Shown here piece after piece: positions 44,206 through 55,220 of a stretch of DNA of 64,000 nt. This stretch comes from Diplocarpon mali (lineage: Eukaryota > Ascomycota > Leotiomycetes > Helotiales > Drepanopezizaceae). The first letter of the stretch is position 1. Each line of letters begins with the position of its first letter. Below the pieces are notes generated by a model. The model did not search any database. It had not been told where the DNA came from and was given only the letters and a program-made list of their open reading frames with translations. The position numbers and the translations under genes were made by a program. Location of the stretch: positions 398,896 through 462,895 of the forward strand of contig JAENRP010000004.1 of NCBI GenBank assembly GCA_024741835.1, read 5' to 3'.

Positions 44206-47200
44206 TTAAGGTGTAACCTTGCTCATGCTAACAAGCCGCTTCACACCAACCTGGACCCTGTCAGTATGAGAAGAGGAGGAACGAAGAGAGCTCACCATCC
44301 AGTTACCGCACTCATCAGTCTTTTCACGTTGAATGTCAACTTGTAATCTTGCAGCCATATCATAATTTTTCGCCTGCAGTGCCTCGGCAAGCTCGTTGAG
44401 TCTTTGGATAGTGTCCGGCTTTATGAGCTCCTCGTTGTTAAGATGATCGAAAAGAATGTTCAGTCTTTTCTGTGTATCTTTGACTTGAGCAGCGAATGAA
44501 GCAGGTGCCTTGGAAGCAACTCGGTTCATGTCATTGCTGAAAACCTCGACAATTATTTGAGCGGTCGGAGGGATGTGAGACCGATCACCAGGAGGATGCT
44601 TGGCCTTTGGAGGCGGAGCAGCGGAGGCAGAAGCAGCTCTTGGTGGCCCTGTTGGTGGACGGGAGCCCTGCGGAGGTCCTGATGAGGCTGGAGGAGGCCC
44701 CTGACTAGCTTGCTGTAGAGGCTGAGATGACGCAAACTGTGCTTGAGGCGAGTTGCTAACCGCTGCATAGGGATTAGATGGCGGAGGCCGATTGCCAGCT
44801 TGGGGAGGTGGAACGACATGAGATTGAGGATTTGGCGGCTGAGAGTATTGTTGTGTTGCAGGGGCAGGGGCATATCGATTTGAAGGGGGAGGTCCCGCTG
44901 GGGCAGCATTGTATGGAGACTGACTACGGGATGTGGTAGGAGGTGGCGCAGGATGACCAAACTGCTGGGCCGGAGAGCTTGACTGCTGAGGAGCATATTG
45001 GTTGGCCGCTGTAGATGGTCGGCCGGATTGTTGGAAGGCATGTGGGTAGCCGGTTGTCGAGGGGGAACTCACCCGAGGAGGAGCTGGGCCCTTTGGCGGT
45101 GGCGGTGGTGGTGGAGTTGGTGTTGCCCTCGACCCATAAGCTGCCGCTGGAGGTGGCATAGAAAGACCTTGTTGATTAGGAAACGGCGACGTAATAGGGG
45201 CCGCGGCAGGGGTACTTCTTTTTGCGGGAGCGACCTTGGTAACCATCGGAGTATCGTTCCATTGCTCCATGTTCTTTCGTTGGGATGGCGGGGGCCCAGA
45301 AGAGGGCGTGGTGTTTCTTGGGGGTGGCGCGCCAAATGCCGGTGGAGGTGCTCCGTAACTGGGAGTGGGAGCTCCATAGCCAGGCGTGTAACCTCCATAA
45401 CCCGCCGGCTGCGGTGGTTGATACCCTGGCTGCGAAGGAGCATACGTGCTTGCTGGAGGGCCGTATGGATTTGAAATCGGTGCTGCTGCTGGCGGTACAA
45501 ATGTATTTGAAGTAGGACGAGCTGCCGTGGCAGCAGGAGTATTAAGTGGCTGGTAGCCTTGTTGAGCACGTGCTGGGGCTCTTGAGTTGAGAGCCGGCTG
45601 GGCTACCTTCACTGCTGGACCTGCTGCAACTCTTCTTGATGCAAGCTTGACACGGTTCCGGGCGACTTCTGCCGCAGGGTACTCAGCAGGCAGGAGTGAA
45701 AGGTATCTTTCGGCGATTGACAGATGACCGTGAGCTGCGACGATTTCGGCATACTCAGTGTACTTCTCATACAGTGAGCCGAGTTTCCAGCCCGAGGTCA
45801 AGCCTAGCTCTGCATCCTCAAACTTCGTCACGTCTCGGAAGACAGTTACTTTCTCAATGAAGTTCTGAAGGGTCCGTGCATGAACGGAGAATGACGAGCC
45901 TTCAGTGAGGTCGGCGATGCCAGCCTTCTCCGCCTCATGTAGTTCTGCGATCCAAAGAGTGATAACCTTCTCAAGCTTCGAGCCAACCAAATAGCAGAAG
46001 GATGCATCTTTGGGGGAGCCAGTCTCCGAAATCCTGTCTCCTAAAGCTTCGCATAAGTCTGGGAATTCATTTGGGTCCGCGTAAGTGCACAATGTTGCCA
46101 TTGTCTCCTTCCAGTTGGTTAAGTCCGCATTGTATACAACATCCCACAGGTTCTTGCCAATTACCGAAGTCAATAGACGGAGATAATTAGGCGCCTCTTG
46201 TTTGCGAGATAGGTAAGCCGCCTGCGCCTTTTCTAAAAGCTCCTTTCCACCACAGTTCGCGATGATCAGAGCATCTGCAATCTTATCCTCTTTGAGACAT
46301 ATAGTCATGGCCTTTTCGAATTGACCCAGCATCAACGCCTTTGTTATTTGCTTTTCCGAAGCAGAGTCTGACTCGGCAAACAAGTAAAACGGATTGTCTG
46401 TCTTGGCACCCTTCGTAGCCGCAATGCTAGACAGGAAATCTTCCCCGTCGGCACCGTCGGCGAAGAGCGTGGATAATCTGCTATTCTTCGTAGCCGTGCC
46501 GTTCACTTCCTCGACCTCGTCTGATTTAGGTTCGTCTAGCCCCAGGCCTTTCATCCCGTTTGTTGCATCTTCGATCTCATCTGTGAACCCCAGGTACTCT
46601 GTAACACCCCTTCGAGGATTTTCGGCAATTAGGGTCTCGATGACTCTCCAGTCCGCTTTTTCATGTTCAGTCTTTGCTTTTGAAATATGAGATTCGCAGA
46701 TGCTGCTAATATTTCCAGCTACAAGAGCGGCCTCGAAGGTTTCCGTCGCTGATCCGACATCAGAGTCGACAGAGAAATTAGAAATTTGGATCTTGGATGA
46801 TCGATGTTGACCTCCTGCAAGAGGCAACAGACCAAAGCTGACTATCTTCCCACCAAAGCCAAATGAAGCACCGGCTGGTCTTTCGAGCCATTTCGGTGCT
46901 TTGCTCAACGAGAATGACGCTCCTTGTGGTTGGGTCTGGGCTTTGGTGAAGAAATCCTCGGGATCGGAGCCCTGGACTGGAGCCTGTGTGTCTGCAGGGT
47001 TTGTGTTCTGAAGCGTCTGAATAGAAATCTTGCCATCAAAAGAAGCTGTAGCTGACAGAGCCGGATTGTGAGGGTTAAACCTGGTCTGAAATGTCCAGTT
47101 TGTGACCTCAGGAAATTCGCCTAGGCGCTCTCCAGTTTGCGGATTCCAGACAATTGTCTTGTTGTCCTTACCGCAAGATAACAAGAGATCGCTGTCCTGC

Positions 47201-48058
47201 TGACACCATGAAAGTGATAGTATTCCTTGATCATGACCTTGTAGAGTCCGTTCTGGGGCATTCGAGTTCCGCAGATCCCACAAAAGTATTACAGGTGCTG
47301 CATCATCCGGTGTAGCTGTCAGTAGCTTTGTAGCATTGTTAGGGTCCCAGGCGATAGCTGCAACTGCTTTACGATTGTTGTTCAGTGTGAGAGACGCTTT
47401 TCTAGTCTTCAAGTCCCACACTGTGACAAACCCACCACTTCCGCCTGTTGCCAAGATGTGTGAGACCTTCCTGTTCCAAGCCACGCACTCGAGGTCGTCT
47501 GATCGAGCTGCCGCTGTACCAAGTCTAAAGGGATTTTGAATATCGTTGATGTCATAAATGAATAGCTCACCCTTTGCGCCAGCTGTTGCCAGAATCTGTG
47601 GCTTCAATGGGTTGAATTGAAGTGACTTGATTGCCCCGGTATGTTTCGTGGTTTGTGACATAAATGCATCATCGGCCCCTCTGAATAGCTTCTCGGCGTC
47701 CCATAGCACCAATGAACCATTTTCAAGTGCTCCAGCGATTATGCCTCTGGGATGATCCGCATTCGCAGGTGCCCATGCAATGTCATGAAAGCTACACAGA
47801 CGCAATTGTCAGCCGGCGTCCCAAGATGTATCTGACCAGCGACACCTACCGTGACTCTGAGAGGATACTCGCAGCAGGTTGAAGCTCAACACCTTGATCC
47901 AAATCATCTAAGCTCAAGTCCCAGAGTTCCAGCTTCGTCTCATCAGAGAAATCTGCGTCGACTGCCCCCGCTCTAGTTCCGGTGACTACAAGAGGGGAGT
48001 CTGCTCCAGGGTACCAGGCAAAGGCCGCCGTGCGAGGAATCTCTCGTAAGCGTACCAT
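44206..48058 (-). CDS. SEC31: COPII outer-coat protein Sec31
   Basis: Forms the outer cage of ER-to-Golgi vesicles with Sec13. Exons 48058-47850, 47791-44296 and 44250-44206 give 1249 aa. The order is: N-terminal seven-blade WD region ([49 protein letters not shown]), alpha-solenoid in the middle, a long Pro/Gln/Ala-rich segment (about 760-1110) and a C-terminal helical domain. Within the Pro-rich part, MEQWNDTP supplies the Trp-Asn pair that inserts next to Sar1 and speeds GTP hydrolysis. The final 45-nt intron (44295-44251) has a length divisible by three and no stop. Retention would insert 15 residues before [14 protein letters not shown]. It is divergent from the RRM gene across 303 bp. 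Confidence 0.96.
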
Positions 48059-48361
48059 GCTGCTAATGTTTTGGTTCGACAGCCAGAAGCTTGCTTCTAG
48101 AGTTACTGAAGCTTAATCAGGAAGGGGGGAAAGGAAAAACGACAAGTTCATAAGGTGTCCCAATGAATAGGAGGGGTTTGAAAATGAATGCGACGTCCGC
48201 AGGAGGTGGTGGACATGTGAGCTTCTTTCCAAGGCCAGATATCATGACCACGGACCTGGAGTCCTGAAGCAAGAGCGGATTTGTACGGCGGGCCGTACAG
48301 ACCCGAAGAGCCGCCCGCGGTATGTGACAGAGGCTCTCAGAATATCACAACATATTCTAAA
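48059..48361. promoter_or_regulatory. Bidirectional promoter region, SEC31 / RRM gene
   Basis: 303 bp between the two start codons. No recognised site was picked out. Both flanking genes are housekeeping in character. Confidence 0.45.
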
Positions 48362-48943
48362 ATGTCAGATCAAGCTCGCTGGAAAGCGACAGTCTATGTC
48401 GGAGGTCTAGCAGATACGGTAAATGCGGCAAATCTTCATGCTGCATTTTTACCGTTCGGAGAAATTGCAGACGTCTCTTTGCCGTGAGTTCATCCACTTA
48501 CATACCCTAAATTGGCACCCGAAGCTCACAATACACAGAAAACCAGAAGGTCCGAACTCCACAGCGCTTCATCGAGGCTTTGGCTATGTAGAATTTGAGG
48601 ACCCTGAGGATACCAAAGATGCTATCGATAACATGGAGGGTTCAGAGCTTTTTGGCAAAGTAATTAAAGTATCTGCTGCTAAGCCACCGAAGAATGTCAA
48701 TGAAGGACTGGGAAGCAAGACTGCTTTGTGGGAGCAGGTGAGTCGCATCGTTTCCTTTCGTGGACTTGCTACTCTACCTGAACACGTTCTGACTTTTACC
48801 AGGAGGGCTGGCTTGCAGAGAACGCGGTCAGTGAAGAGGATAAGATAGCAGCAGACAGGGCAAAATCGGGTATAGATGATGCTTCTTATGATCCAATGCA
48901 AGGCTTGGAGGGTCTGGACGTAGCTGGGCCGAAGCCAGCCTGA
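48362..48943 (+). CDS. PPIE/Cyp33-like RRM protein without isomerase domain
   Basis: Three exons, 48362-48483, 48539-48737 and 48803-48943, give 153 aa. One RNA recognition motif fills about residues 8-85, with RNP2 as TVYVGGL and RNP1 as RGFGYVEF. The RRM wording (NAANLHAAFLPFGEIADVSL, DAIDNMEGSELFGKVIKVSA) is like that of PPIE (cyclophilin 33), where the motif is joined to a cyclophilin domain. Here the protein instead ends after a short acidic tail (GLEGLDVAGPKPA), so no isomerase is encoded. The conserved LWEQEGWLAE linker is formed by splicing exon 2 to exon 3. A role in pre-mRNA splicing is inference from PPIE. Confidence 0.9.
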
Positions 48944-49392
48944 AAGGGCATTGTTCCTTCTTTGCCTTCCATCCAAAACGAACAGGGGTTTCAAAAGCGA
49001 CTTTAAGTATTCCAACGGAAGGCTGGTAGAGCTTTCAGTAGTTGGACCGCCCTCAGAAAGGCACATACAGCTATTAGGCACCTGTGAGGTGAATACCCGT
49101 GAATATGTGGCGGTTTTGGACGGTTCCATACGCCGCAATTCAGGATCGCCCCTCAAATAGTATCTTTCGGCAACATGAGCGAGTGGCGCTAGAATAAGAC
49201 ATCACAGCAGAGAATAAATGTCCAAGGCTCGCATGGGACAAGGCGAATGTTGCGTCGACTGTGGGCATGCTATGCTTTCTAATGACTTGAAACCAAGGGC
49301 TCGCGTTATTATACACCTTCGCCGTTGCTGAGCGTCCTATTCTCCCCTCCACAAAGCCCCGACTTGACTATCGCCCAGTGTCCGCCTGCCAA
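48944..49392. other. Convergent intergenic region
   Basis: Between the RRM gene (+) and the NDUFA4-like gene (-). No gene seen. Confidence 0.4.
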
Positions 49393-49864
49393 CTAATCTT
49401 TCCTGTTTTGGCGAGTGAGACGCATTTGCTTGTCGACGACGAATTTTCGGACCAAAGAATAACCGGCGAATGAAAGAGCCACACCAACGACGAATCCTGG
49501 ACGTGATCAACATATTATGTAGCGCTCCCAGGTAGACTATAGTTACCGATGGGGATCAACTCGGGAGGGATCTTTCTGAGTGTTCGTAGTCGTTGAGAAA
49601 TAGTGTGAGCTACGAAACCAGTAGATTAGCCCCTATCTGTCCTGCTGGTATTCCGCAGCGCCAATTGGATCCCTAAATCCTCCCTTTCCATTATATGACC
49701 CATCTCTACGTAAATTCAATCCGGATTGCGTACCGCGGTGCTCTTCATTCTGTGACAAACTTGGTCAGTATCTTGACCGGGAGCCCGGGAACGTCACAGC
49801 TTACCGGCTGGGCCATCATTCGCCGAGACGGCTTGAACATTTTGAGAGTTACGGTTGGATGCAT
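49393..49864 (-). CDS. NDUFA4/MLRQ (B12D-type) respiratory-chain subunit
   Basis: Small gene assembled by hand from four exons: 49864-49805, 49749-49734, 49609-49547 and 49496-49393, giving 80 aa. A downstream in-frame ATG at 49840 gives 72 aa. The N terminus is basic and lacks acidic residues until residue 22 (MFKPSRRMMAQP), fitting mitochondrial import. It continues AHTISQRLRTLRKIPPELIP, a membrane span (GFVVGVALSFAGYSLVRKF) and a polar tail (QMRLTRQNRKD). PELIP-x-GFVVG followed by one helix is typical of the B12D/MLRQ family. In mammals NDUFA4 is now assigned to cytochrome oxidase rather than complex I. Exon 2 is only 16 nt. All four splice junctions are GT-AG and in phase. It is divergent from the COX6B gene. 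Confidence 0.77.
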
Positions 49865-50084
49865 AGTGATGGAGTACCAACGGTACAGAATTGAGAATTC
49901 GGTAATGGTGAGTAGATCAATGGTATTAGGTTGGTTTGAGGTCGGACCTGTCTTCGGGGCTAGTCCGTCATTAGCCGAACGTGGGAGCTGGACGGACGAC
50001 CACGCATCTCTTCCTTCACGGCTATTGCCTTCTACCAGCAGACGACAACAGCCCAAAACCCAATCCCTCGACCCAGACGCAAAT
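49865..50084. promoter_or_regulatory. Shared promoter of two respiratory-chain genes
   Basis: 220 bp between the start codons of the NDUFA4-like gene (-) and COX6B (+). No site is assigned with confidence, but a shared promoter would allow joint control of two mitochondrial inner-membrane proteins. Confidence 0.5.
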
Positions 50085-50580
50085 ATGTCCGACTCCGACC
50101 GCGAGACCAAGCCTTTCAAGTTTGTAACTGGTAAGTCATAAGCTCTTTAACCCGTCGTGCTCCGGTTCGCAATCGCCCGACTGCTAACTTCGTGCCCAGC
50201 TGGTACGAAAGACCCTTCCCAGAGCTCGAATGAATGCAATTGACCTCCGGCACCCAGGCTTCGATGCTCGCTTCCCAAACCAAAACCAGACCAAGCACTG
50301 CTGGCAAAATTATGTTGATTACCACAAGTGCATCCTGGCCAAGGGCGAGGACTTCGCACCTTGCCGTCAGGTATGCCGAACCAGCCAGTCTGGGTCTGGG
50401 CGGAAACACACTGACGGTCGTTATAGTTCTTCTTGGCCTACAAATCATTGTGCCCCAGTGCCTGGTGCGAGAGATGGGACGATCAGCGCGGTGAGATATT
50501 GTCCCCATCTGAGTATTGGTCTTGGCTTATTATTTGCTTTCCCAGAGAACGGAACCTTTCCAACACGCCTCGATCAGTAG
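50085..50580 (+). CDS. COX12: Cytochrome c oxidase subunit 6B (Cox12)
   Basis: Intermembrane-space subunit of complex IV, imported by the Mia40 pathway. Exons 50085-50130, 50258-50370, 50427-50490 and 50546-50580 give 85 aa. The sequence reads FVTGFDARFPNQNQTKHCWQ then NYVDYHKCILAKGEDFAPCR, SLCPSAWCERWDDQRENGTF and ends PTRLDQ. Cysteines of the twin C-x9-C/C-x10-C motif are present, with one additional Cys in the AWCERW position. The first intron is long (127 nt) and holds another possible acceptor near 50200 that would give an early stop. The chosen acceptor at 50257 restores the conserved FDARFPNQNQ. The 3' end faces the amidase gene. Confidence 0.93.
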
Positions 50581-50747
50581 GGGAGTATTGGAACGAAACG
50601 GTTGTAACTGGGTGACAGAGGAAGGAGCAGTTTTGCACGGGCTGTGTATCATACAGGTCATTGAGTCGAATGCGAATGACAGAGGGTTTTTATGAGTTCC
50701 GTGCACAGGATATGCGATGCTACAAATCGAGAGGCCTTTTACAATTT

Positions 50748-52847
50748 CTACACCCTGTTCTCTGCCCTCAGTTGGTCATATCGGAGCATGGCGCCGAGTA
50801 GGACCTGAGCCCCATTTCCGCAGTCTTCTGGACTGCTATACTCCGACGGCTTCACCCAGTTAGTCTAGTTTTCCTCACAGTCTGAGGATTAGAGGAAATG
50901 TCTCAGAAATGTTTCCCGAAGAAACATCCCACGAGGCAAAAGCAAAATGGAACATTGAAACAGATAGCAGCGGCTGAAGACGTACATTGTGGCTCACACC
51001 GTCCCTGCAAGGTACGAAGATCCTAGATGTCGATTAGCGCGGAGATTTGATATGGGATATTCAACTGACATCGAGGTTGGGGCTCGCCGCGAAGTGTAGA
51101 CGCTAGAAGCCTGTCAGTGTCAGTATTTCAGTTGCTTGAGGTTTGACATACCTGTCATGGCCAGCTCCAGATGTCATCCTTTGCACTTTTCTCCCCGCGT
51201 TTGCTCCAAGCATATCTGCCGCGCTTGCCTCCACGCACTTGATGCAATCCTCGTTGAATTGAGTAGCCGGAGAATCCGCATCCAGTTGCCAATCCACTGT
51301 GCAGCCTCTGCCTTTCGTACCCAATGCGTTCAAACCTCCTAGGTCTTTTCCAGCTGCAATCTCAGCAAATTCAAACTTCAGGGCTTGCTCGAGTTTGAGT
51401 AACACGGCGTCTTCTTGGGATCTGATATCGAGGGAAAACTGTACCCATCCGGGCACGGTGTTCGTCGAACCAGGCTTCAGCGTCAGAATTCCAGTTGAAG
51501 CTAAGCAACCCAATTCCGTGGCCCTGTTATGGCTATGCAGGATCAACTTGGCGGCTGTAAGCATAGCATCGGATCGGTTCTGAAAGTCGGTTGTGCCAGT
51601 ATGGCAGTCCGCGCCCTCGACAGTTATTTTGAACCACTTATAGGCTATGACCGAGTCAGCATTGCCAACATAGAATAACAGAGTATGGGGCTGGAACTTG
51701 AGAGATCTTTACGAGGCCCATGCAACTGTCCATGCTTGTTCGCTTTTCAGCCTCTCCATGAGATATCTCGGCAAAGGAGTGAAAGGGCCTACCTTGGACG
51801 CCCTCCACAGCTCCAATCTTCCCCTCCGATTTCTCAAGGATAGGCCCCTGCTCTATATGCAGCTCAAAGTGAGCTCCGATAGGATTCGCCTGATAACTCG
51901 CATCGACGGTCCCTAGGTATCCAATTCTCTCTAATTCTGATTTTTGAGTCACAATTCCACCAACTTCAGTCAAGCCATATGCTTTCTCGAGGGCATAAGC
52001 TCCTGCCCATACCCCAGAAGAGATCATGGATATGGGGAAGCGTGCTCCTTCTTCGTTAGTCCAGTTGATCACTCCTGTCGGGTATTCCGTGGAGATGTTG
52101 TGGTCGTTCATGGTCTTCAGAGCTTCGATACCAGCATGGACTCCTAGGATGCCATCATATCGCCCACCAGTAGGCTAGTCATCTGTGAGTCAAAACTGTA
52201 TTAAGTGGCAAGGTTGGAAATGTACTCACTTGGGTGTCTAAATGAGATCCGGCATAGGTCGGTGGGCCATCTTTCTTGCCTGGGCGTACTGCAAATATAT
52301 TGCCTGGAATGAGGTAGCAGGATGCCCCGGACAGCTAAGCTGCTCTCTTCAACTCACCCATGGCGTCTATCGACACTCTGCACCCAAGAGATTCTGTTGT
52401 TTTCACAAACCAGTCCCGCACCTGCCGGTCTGAATCTGTCAAGGCCAAGCGTTTCATTCCAACATCTGTTGGTTCTCTGAACAGAAAGTCAGTCAGCGGA
52501 GCCTGATGACGAAGAAGCACGACACGTGCAAGTAGGATTCTTCAGATTCGTACACGGTTTTCCCGGTATCATACAAGTTACTGCCAGAGTGCGCGATGCT
52601 CCAGAAAAGAAAAACTCGGAACCACTTCCGTGTGAGCTACTCATCTCGAGTGCTTTGCGTGCCCGGGATGTAAGCCGAAGATACACGCAAGAACAGTCAA
52701 GCCACAATTCGGTCTTTGCTCGATGAAACACAAAAGATAGACTTACTCTCCCCATCTTTTGCCCCTACCCCATTCACAAGTCGCGTGAAGATCACTCCAC
52801 AGCCTCTCCCTATCAATCTTGACGTTGCGAAACTGAGCGTCCGACAT
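50748..52847 (-). CDS. M20-family amidase / N-carbamoyl amino acid hydrolase
   Basis: Binuclear-zinc amidase of the hydantoinase/carbamoylase type (related to beta-ureidopropionase and allantoate amidohydrolase). It would release ammonia, CO2 and an amino acid from a carbamoyl or ureido substrate. Eight exons: 52847-52747, 52476-52358, 52303-52230, 52174-51793, 51644-51152, 51102-51070, 51022-50986 and 50849-50748, giving 446 aa. All metal-site motifs are readable: GSHLDTQ, GGRYDGILGV, NEEGARF, ELHIEQGP and SGAGHDSVYTS. The dimerisation part includes GADCHTGTTDFQNRSDAM. The C terminus shows HNPSEYSSPEDCGNGAQVL. Intron 1 is long (270 nt), and exons 6 and 7 are only 33 and 37 nt. There is no signal peptide, so it is likely cytosolic. 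The exact substrate cannot be fixed from sequence. Confidence 0.9.
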
Positions 52848-54079
52848 ATCGTCTCAAGAGACCTCGCGGAACTGGGGCAGAGAGACTTCCAGCAGCTTGA
52901 TTCCTACTGCGAGAATGGTTCGAGGGCATGTCTTTTGAATTGCAAGTTGGCCGAGCCCGGCGCAAGGTCCGAAGGGTGGGGGTAGCGTCGGAGTAGCATC
53001 GTCAAGAGCAGCATCGTCAACACAGGCCAACTAATTGGTACCGGTGTAGGCCTCTTGAGTAACACAAGAAGGGCAGACCTGCTTCTCTGAAGAGTAATCA
53101 TCAATCCTGCATCCGTCTCGTCATGTTCGTGATGGTAATGATGACAATGATAACAATCTATTGACGTCTAATATCCTACGAGTCTGAAGCCCTCCAGAGC
53201 TAGAGACCAGCGATCCCGACTCCAACAAGAGCAATAGCACCAGCCATCCTTTCATCCCGCAGGAGCTGGTCGGAGAACAGGTAACCAAACCACCTCGCTG
53301 CCGCGCGACGGTCGCCTCCCGAGGAGCCAGCCAGCATCAGTCGGCAAACGGTCGTCGGGCGCCAGCCAGCATTTCAACCGCCTTCCCACCCCCTCTCCTT
53401 CGACCCTCGCTGCGAAGCGAAAGCTTCCCCTGCCACGACTCGGCAAAACCGTGCCTCCACTGCCGACCGATCGTCCGTACAGTCCGTCGGCTTTGGCGTC
53501 TACGAGCCGGGTACCGCCATGCGTAGATCTTCTCGTCCAGAGAGGTGAAGAGAAGGAGAGGCTGAGAGGAGATGTAGAGAGGGAGACAGGTTTCGGCGCA
53601 TGTCGAGGTGGACAATGCTCTCCTTGATGAGTATCATGGGCAACTCAAAAAGACAATAAATTCCGCTTTGCGTGGAGACATTGACCTATGAGTCGTGGGC
53701 AGTTGATACTCTGCAGCTCCAGCCGAGGTTGAATCTACAAGACTATGTCTTTTGTCTCTTGGCGACTGAAGAGAAAGACAGATTCCATGTTTCTTGCGGG
53801 TTTGGCTCCAGAAATCCAGAGTACTGAAGACGAAGGAGGCAAGCAGCCTCTGAGCTTACTCTTGCTAATGCCAACTCTTTCCTTCCAGGTGGTGTTGACT
53901 GTCAGTGTCCATCACGCATGAGGTACAGGAGAGGTGTTATTGTCAGCAACGTTATTTGTTATGAGTCCTGCAGCTATCTTTGCAAACCCTCGAAACCAGA
54001 TCTTCGGCCCTGCCAATTCAATGGTAGCGTAAGTATAACAGTTTCACATCTTGAAGTATCCCAGTGCCCCCAATTTCAT
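52848..54079. other. Intergenic region
   Basis: 1.2 kb between the amidase promoter and the 3' end of the next gene, with no supported gene. Arg-rich frames at 53250-53620 look like chance translations of G/C-rich sequence. Confidence 0.4.
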
Positions 54080-55220
54080 TCAAACCAGATCCGTCGCGAG
54101 AGCCTTGGCAAGTTTTCGTACCGACCTCTCCTGCTTCTTCACAATCTCCCCCCATGTCGACGATATGCTATTGCCTGTAGGCTTGTATATCATGTCAACA
54201 AAAAGGGAATCTGCCTCCTCGAGAACCGGTTCGTCAACTCCAACCAGCATCGCATCGTACTTCTCCAAGCCAACCTTATGGCCCAGTGCGAGGATCTCGG
54301 CTGCCTGCTCGTTTTGCTCTCCCCAGTTATTGTCCATCAACCCGGATGTATCGATCTTCGATATCTTTTCGCTAGCGCTTTCGAAAATCCCAAGGATCCG
54401 CTTGGCACCCGCGACAACATCATGACTTCGGTCGGACAACGTAGCGAACGAGAAGCTTTCCGATCGAATCCTATCATTGGACTCGTTGCTAGAGAATGGT
54501 GCAGGTCGCGAAGCCGCGTAAGCATCTTGGAAAGCTTCGATGAAGTTCATGTCTTGCTTATTTCTGCACGGCGTCAGCTTTGCCGATCACAGGTATCTTG
54601 GAGGCAGACTACTCTTCTACCCCCAATTCACGGAGGTGATTCTTCAAGCTTTCTTCCGAGCGACTGATGCTGTCTCTCAACTTCTCAATATACTGTGAAG
54701 CGTCTTTGGCGGCCTTTCTCTTCTTCATGCCCTCGAACTCGACCAGGGCGAGGAAGTTTCTGCAGGAAACGAGTCAGCAACGTCCATCTGTATCTCATCT
54801 GTAGCTCTTCGTGTAGGCTCTAAGAATATCGAGGATCGGTAGAATGGTTTTCAGAAACAGAACCTCACTCACTGTCCATCTGTGCGACCCTCGTCCTCGT
54901 CGTACTCATCTGAGCGAGTCGCGCGCTTTACTGGCTCTGACCTGCGCCACTTAATCGTACTCTTCTTGACGTCCTTAGCTGCGGCGGGCTCTTGCCGAAC
55001 GAAGAGCTGCCCGTCGGACTCGTCTCCGGCCTGTTCTGACCCCGAGTCGTCTCCTCGCGCGGCCAATGTCTTGCTCCGCTTGTTCTTGCCTGTCAGGAGC
55101 GCGCCTGCAAACCGTCAGTCCTTGAAAAACGCGCAAGGAGAGATGAGTGGACTGAGTAGGTATCAGAACACAGAGATGAGGCTCACCATCTGACTTGCGC
55201 TTTGCTACCGGTCTGACCAT
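54080..55220 (-). CDS. Unrecognised coiled-coil nuclear-type protein
   Basis: Four exons, 55220-55187, 55104-54873, 54759-54613 and 54563-54080, joined in phase with GT-AG introns (82, 113 and 49 nt), give 298 aa. It begins MVRPVAKRKSDGALLTGKNK, a bipartite basic nuclear-signal-like start. An acidic/Ser-rich segment follows, then KSTIKWRRSEPVKRATRSDE. A predicted helical coiled-coil segment comes next (MKKRKAAKDASQYIEKLRDS through HLRELGVEENK). The C-terminal half is helical (NFIEAFQDAYAAS, VAGAKRILGIFESASEKISK, VGVDEPVLEEADSLFVDMIY) and ends LAKALATDLV. I do not recognise the family. The architecture (basic tail, short coiled coil, globular end) would suit a chromatin or kinetochore accessory protein, but that is speculation. 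Confidence 0.75.

Noticed and set aside
44553..45569. Long His/Leu/Pro-rich frames overlapping SEC31
   Set aside because: Alternative-frame shadows of the proline-rich segment of SEC31.
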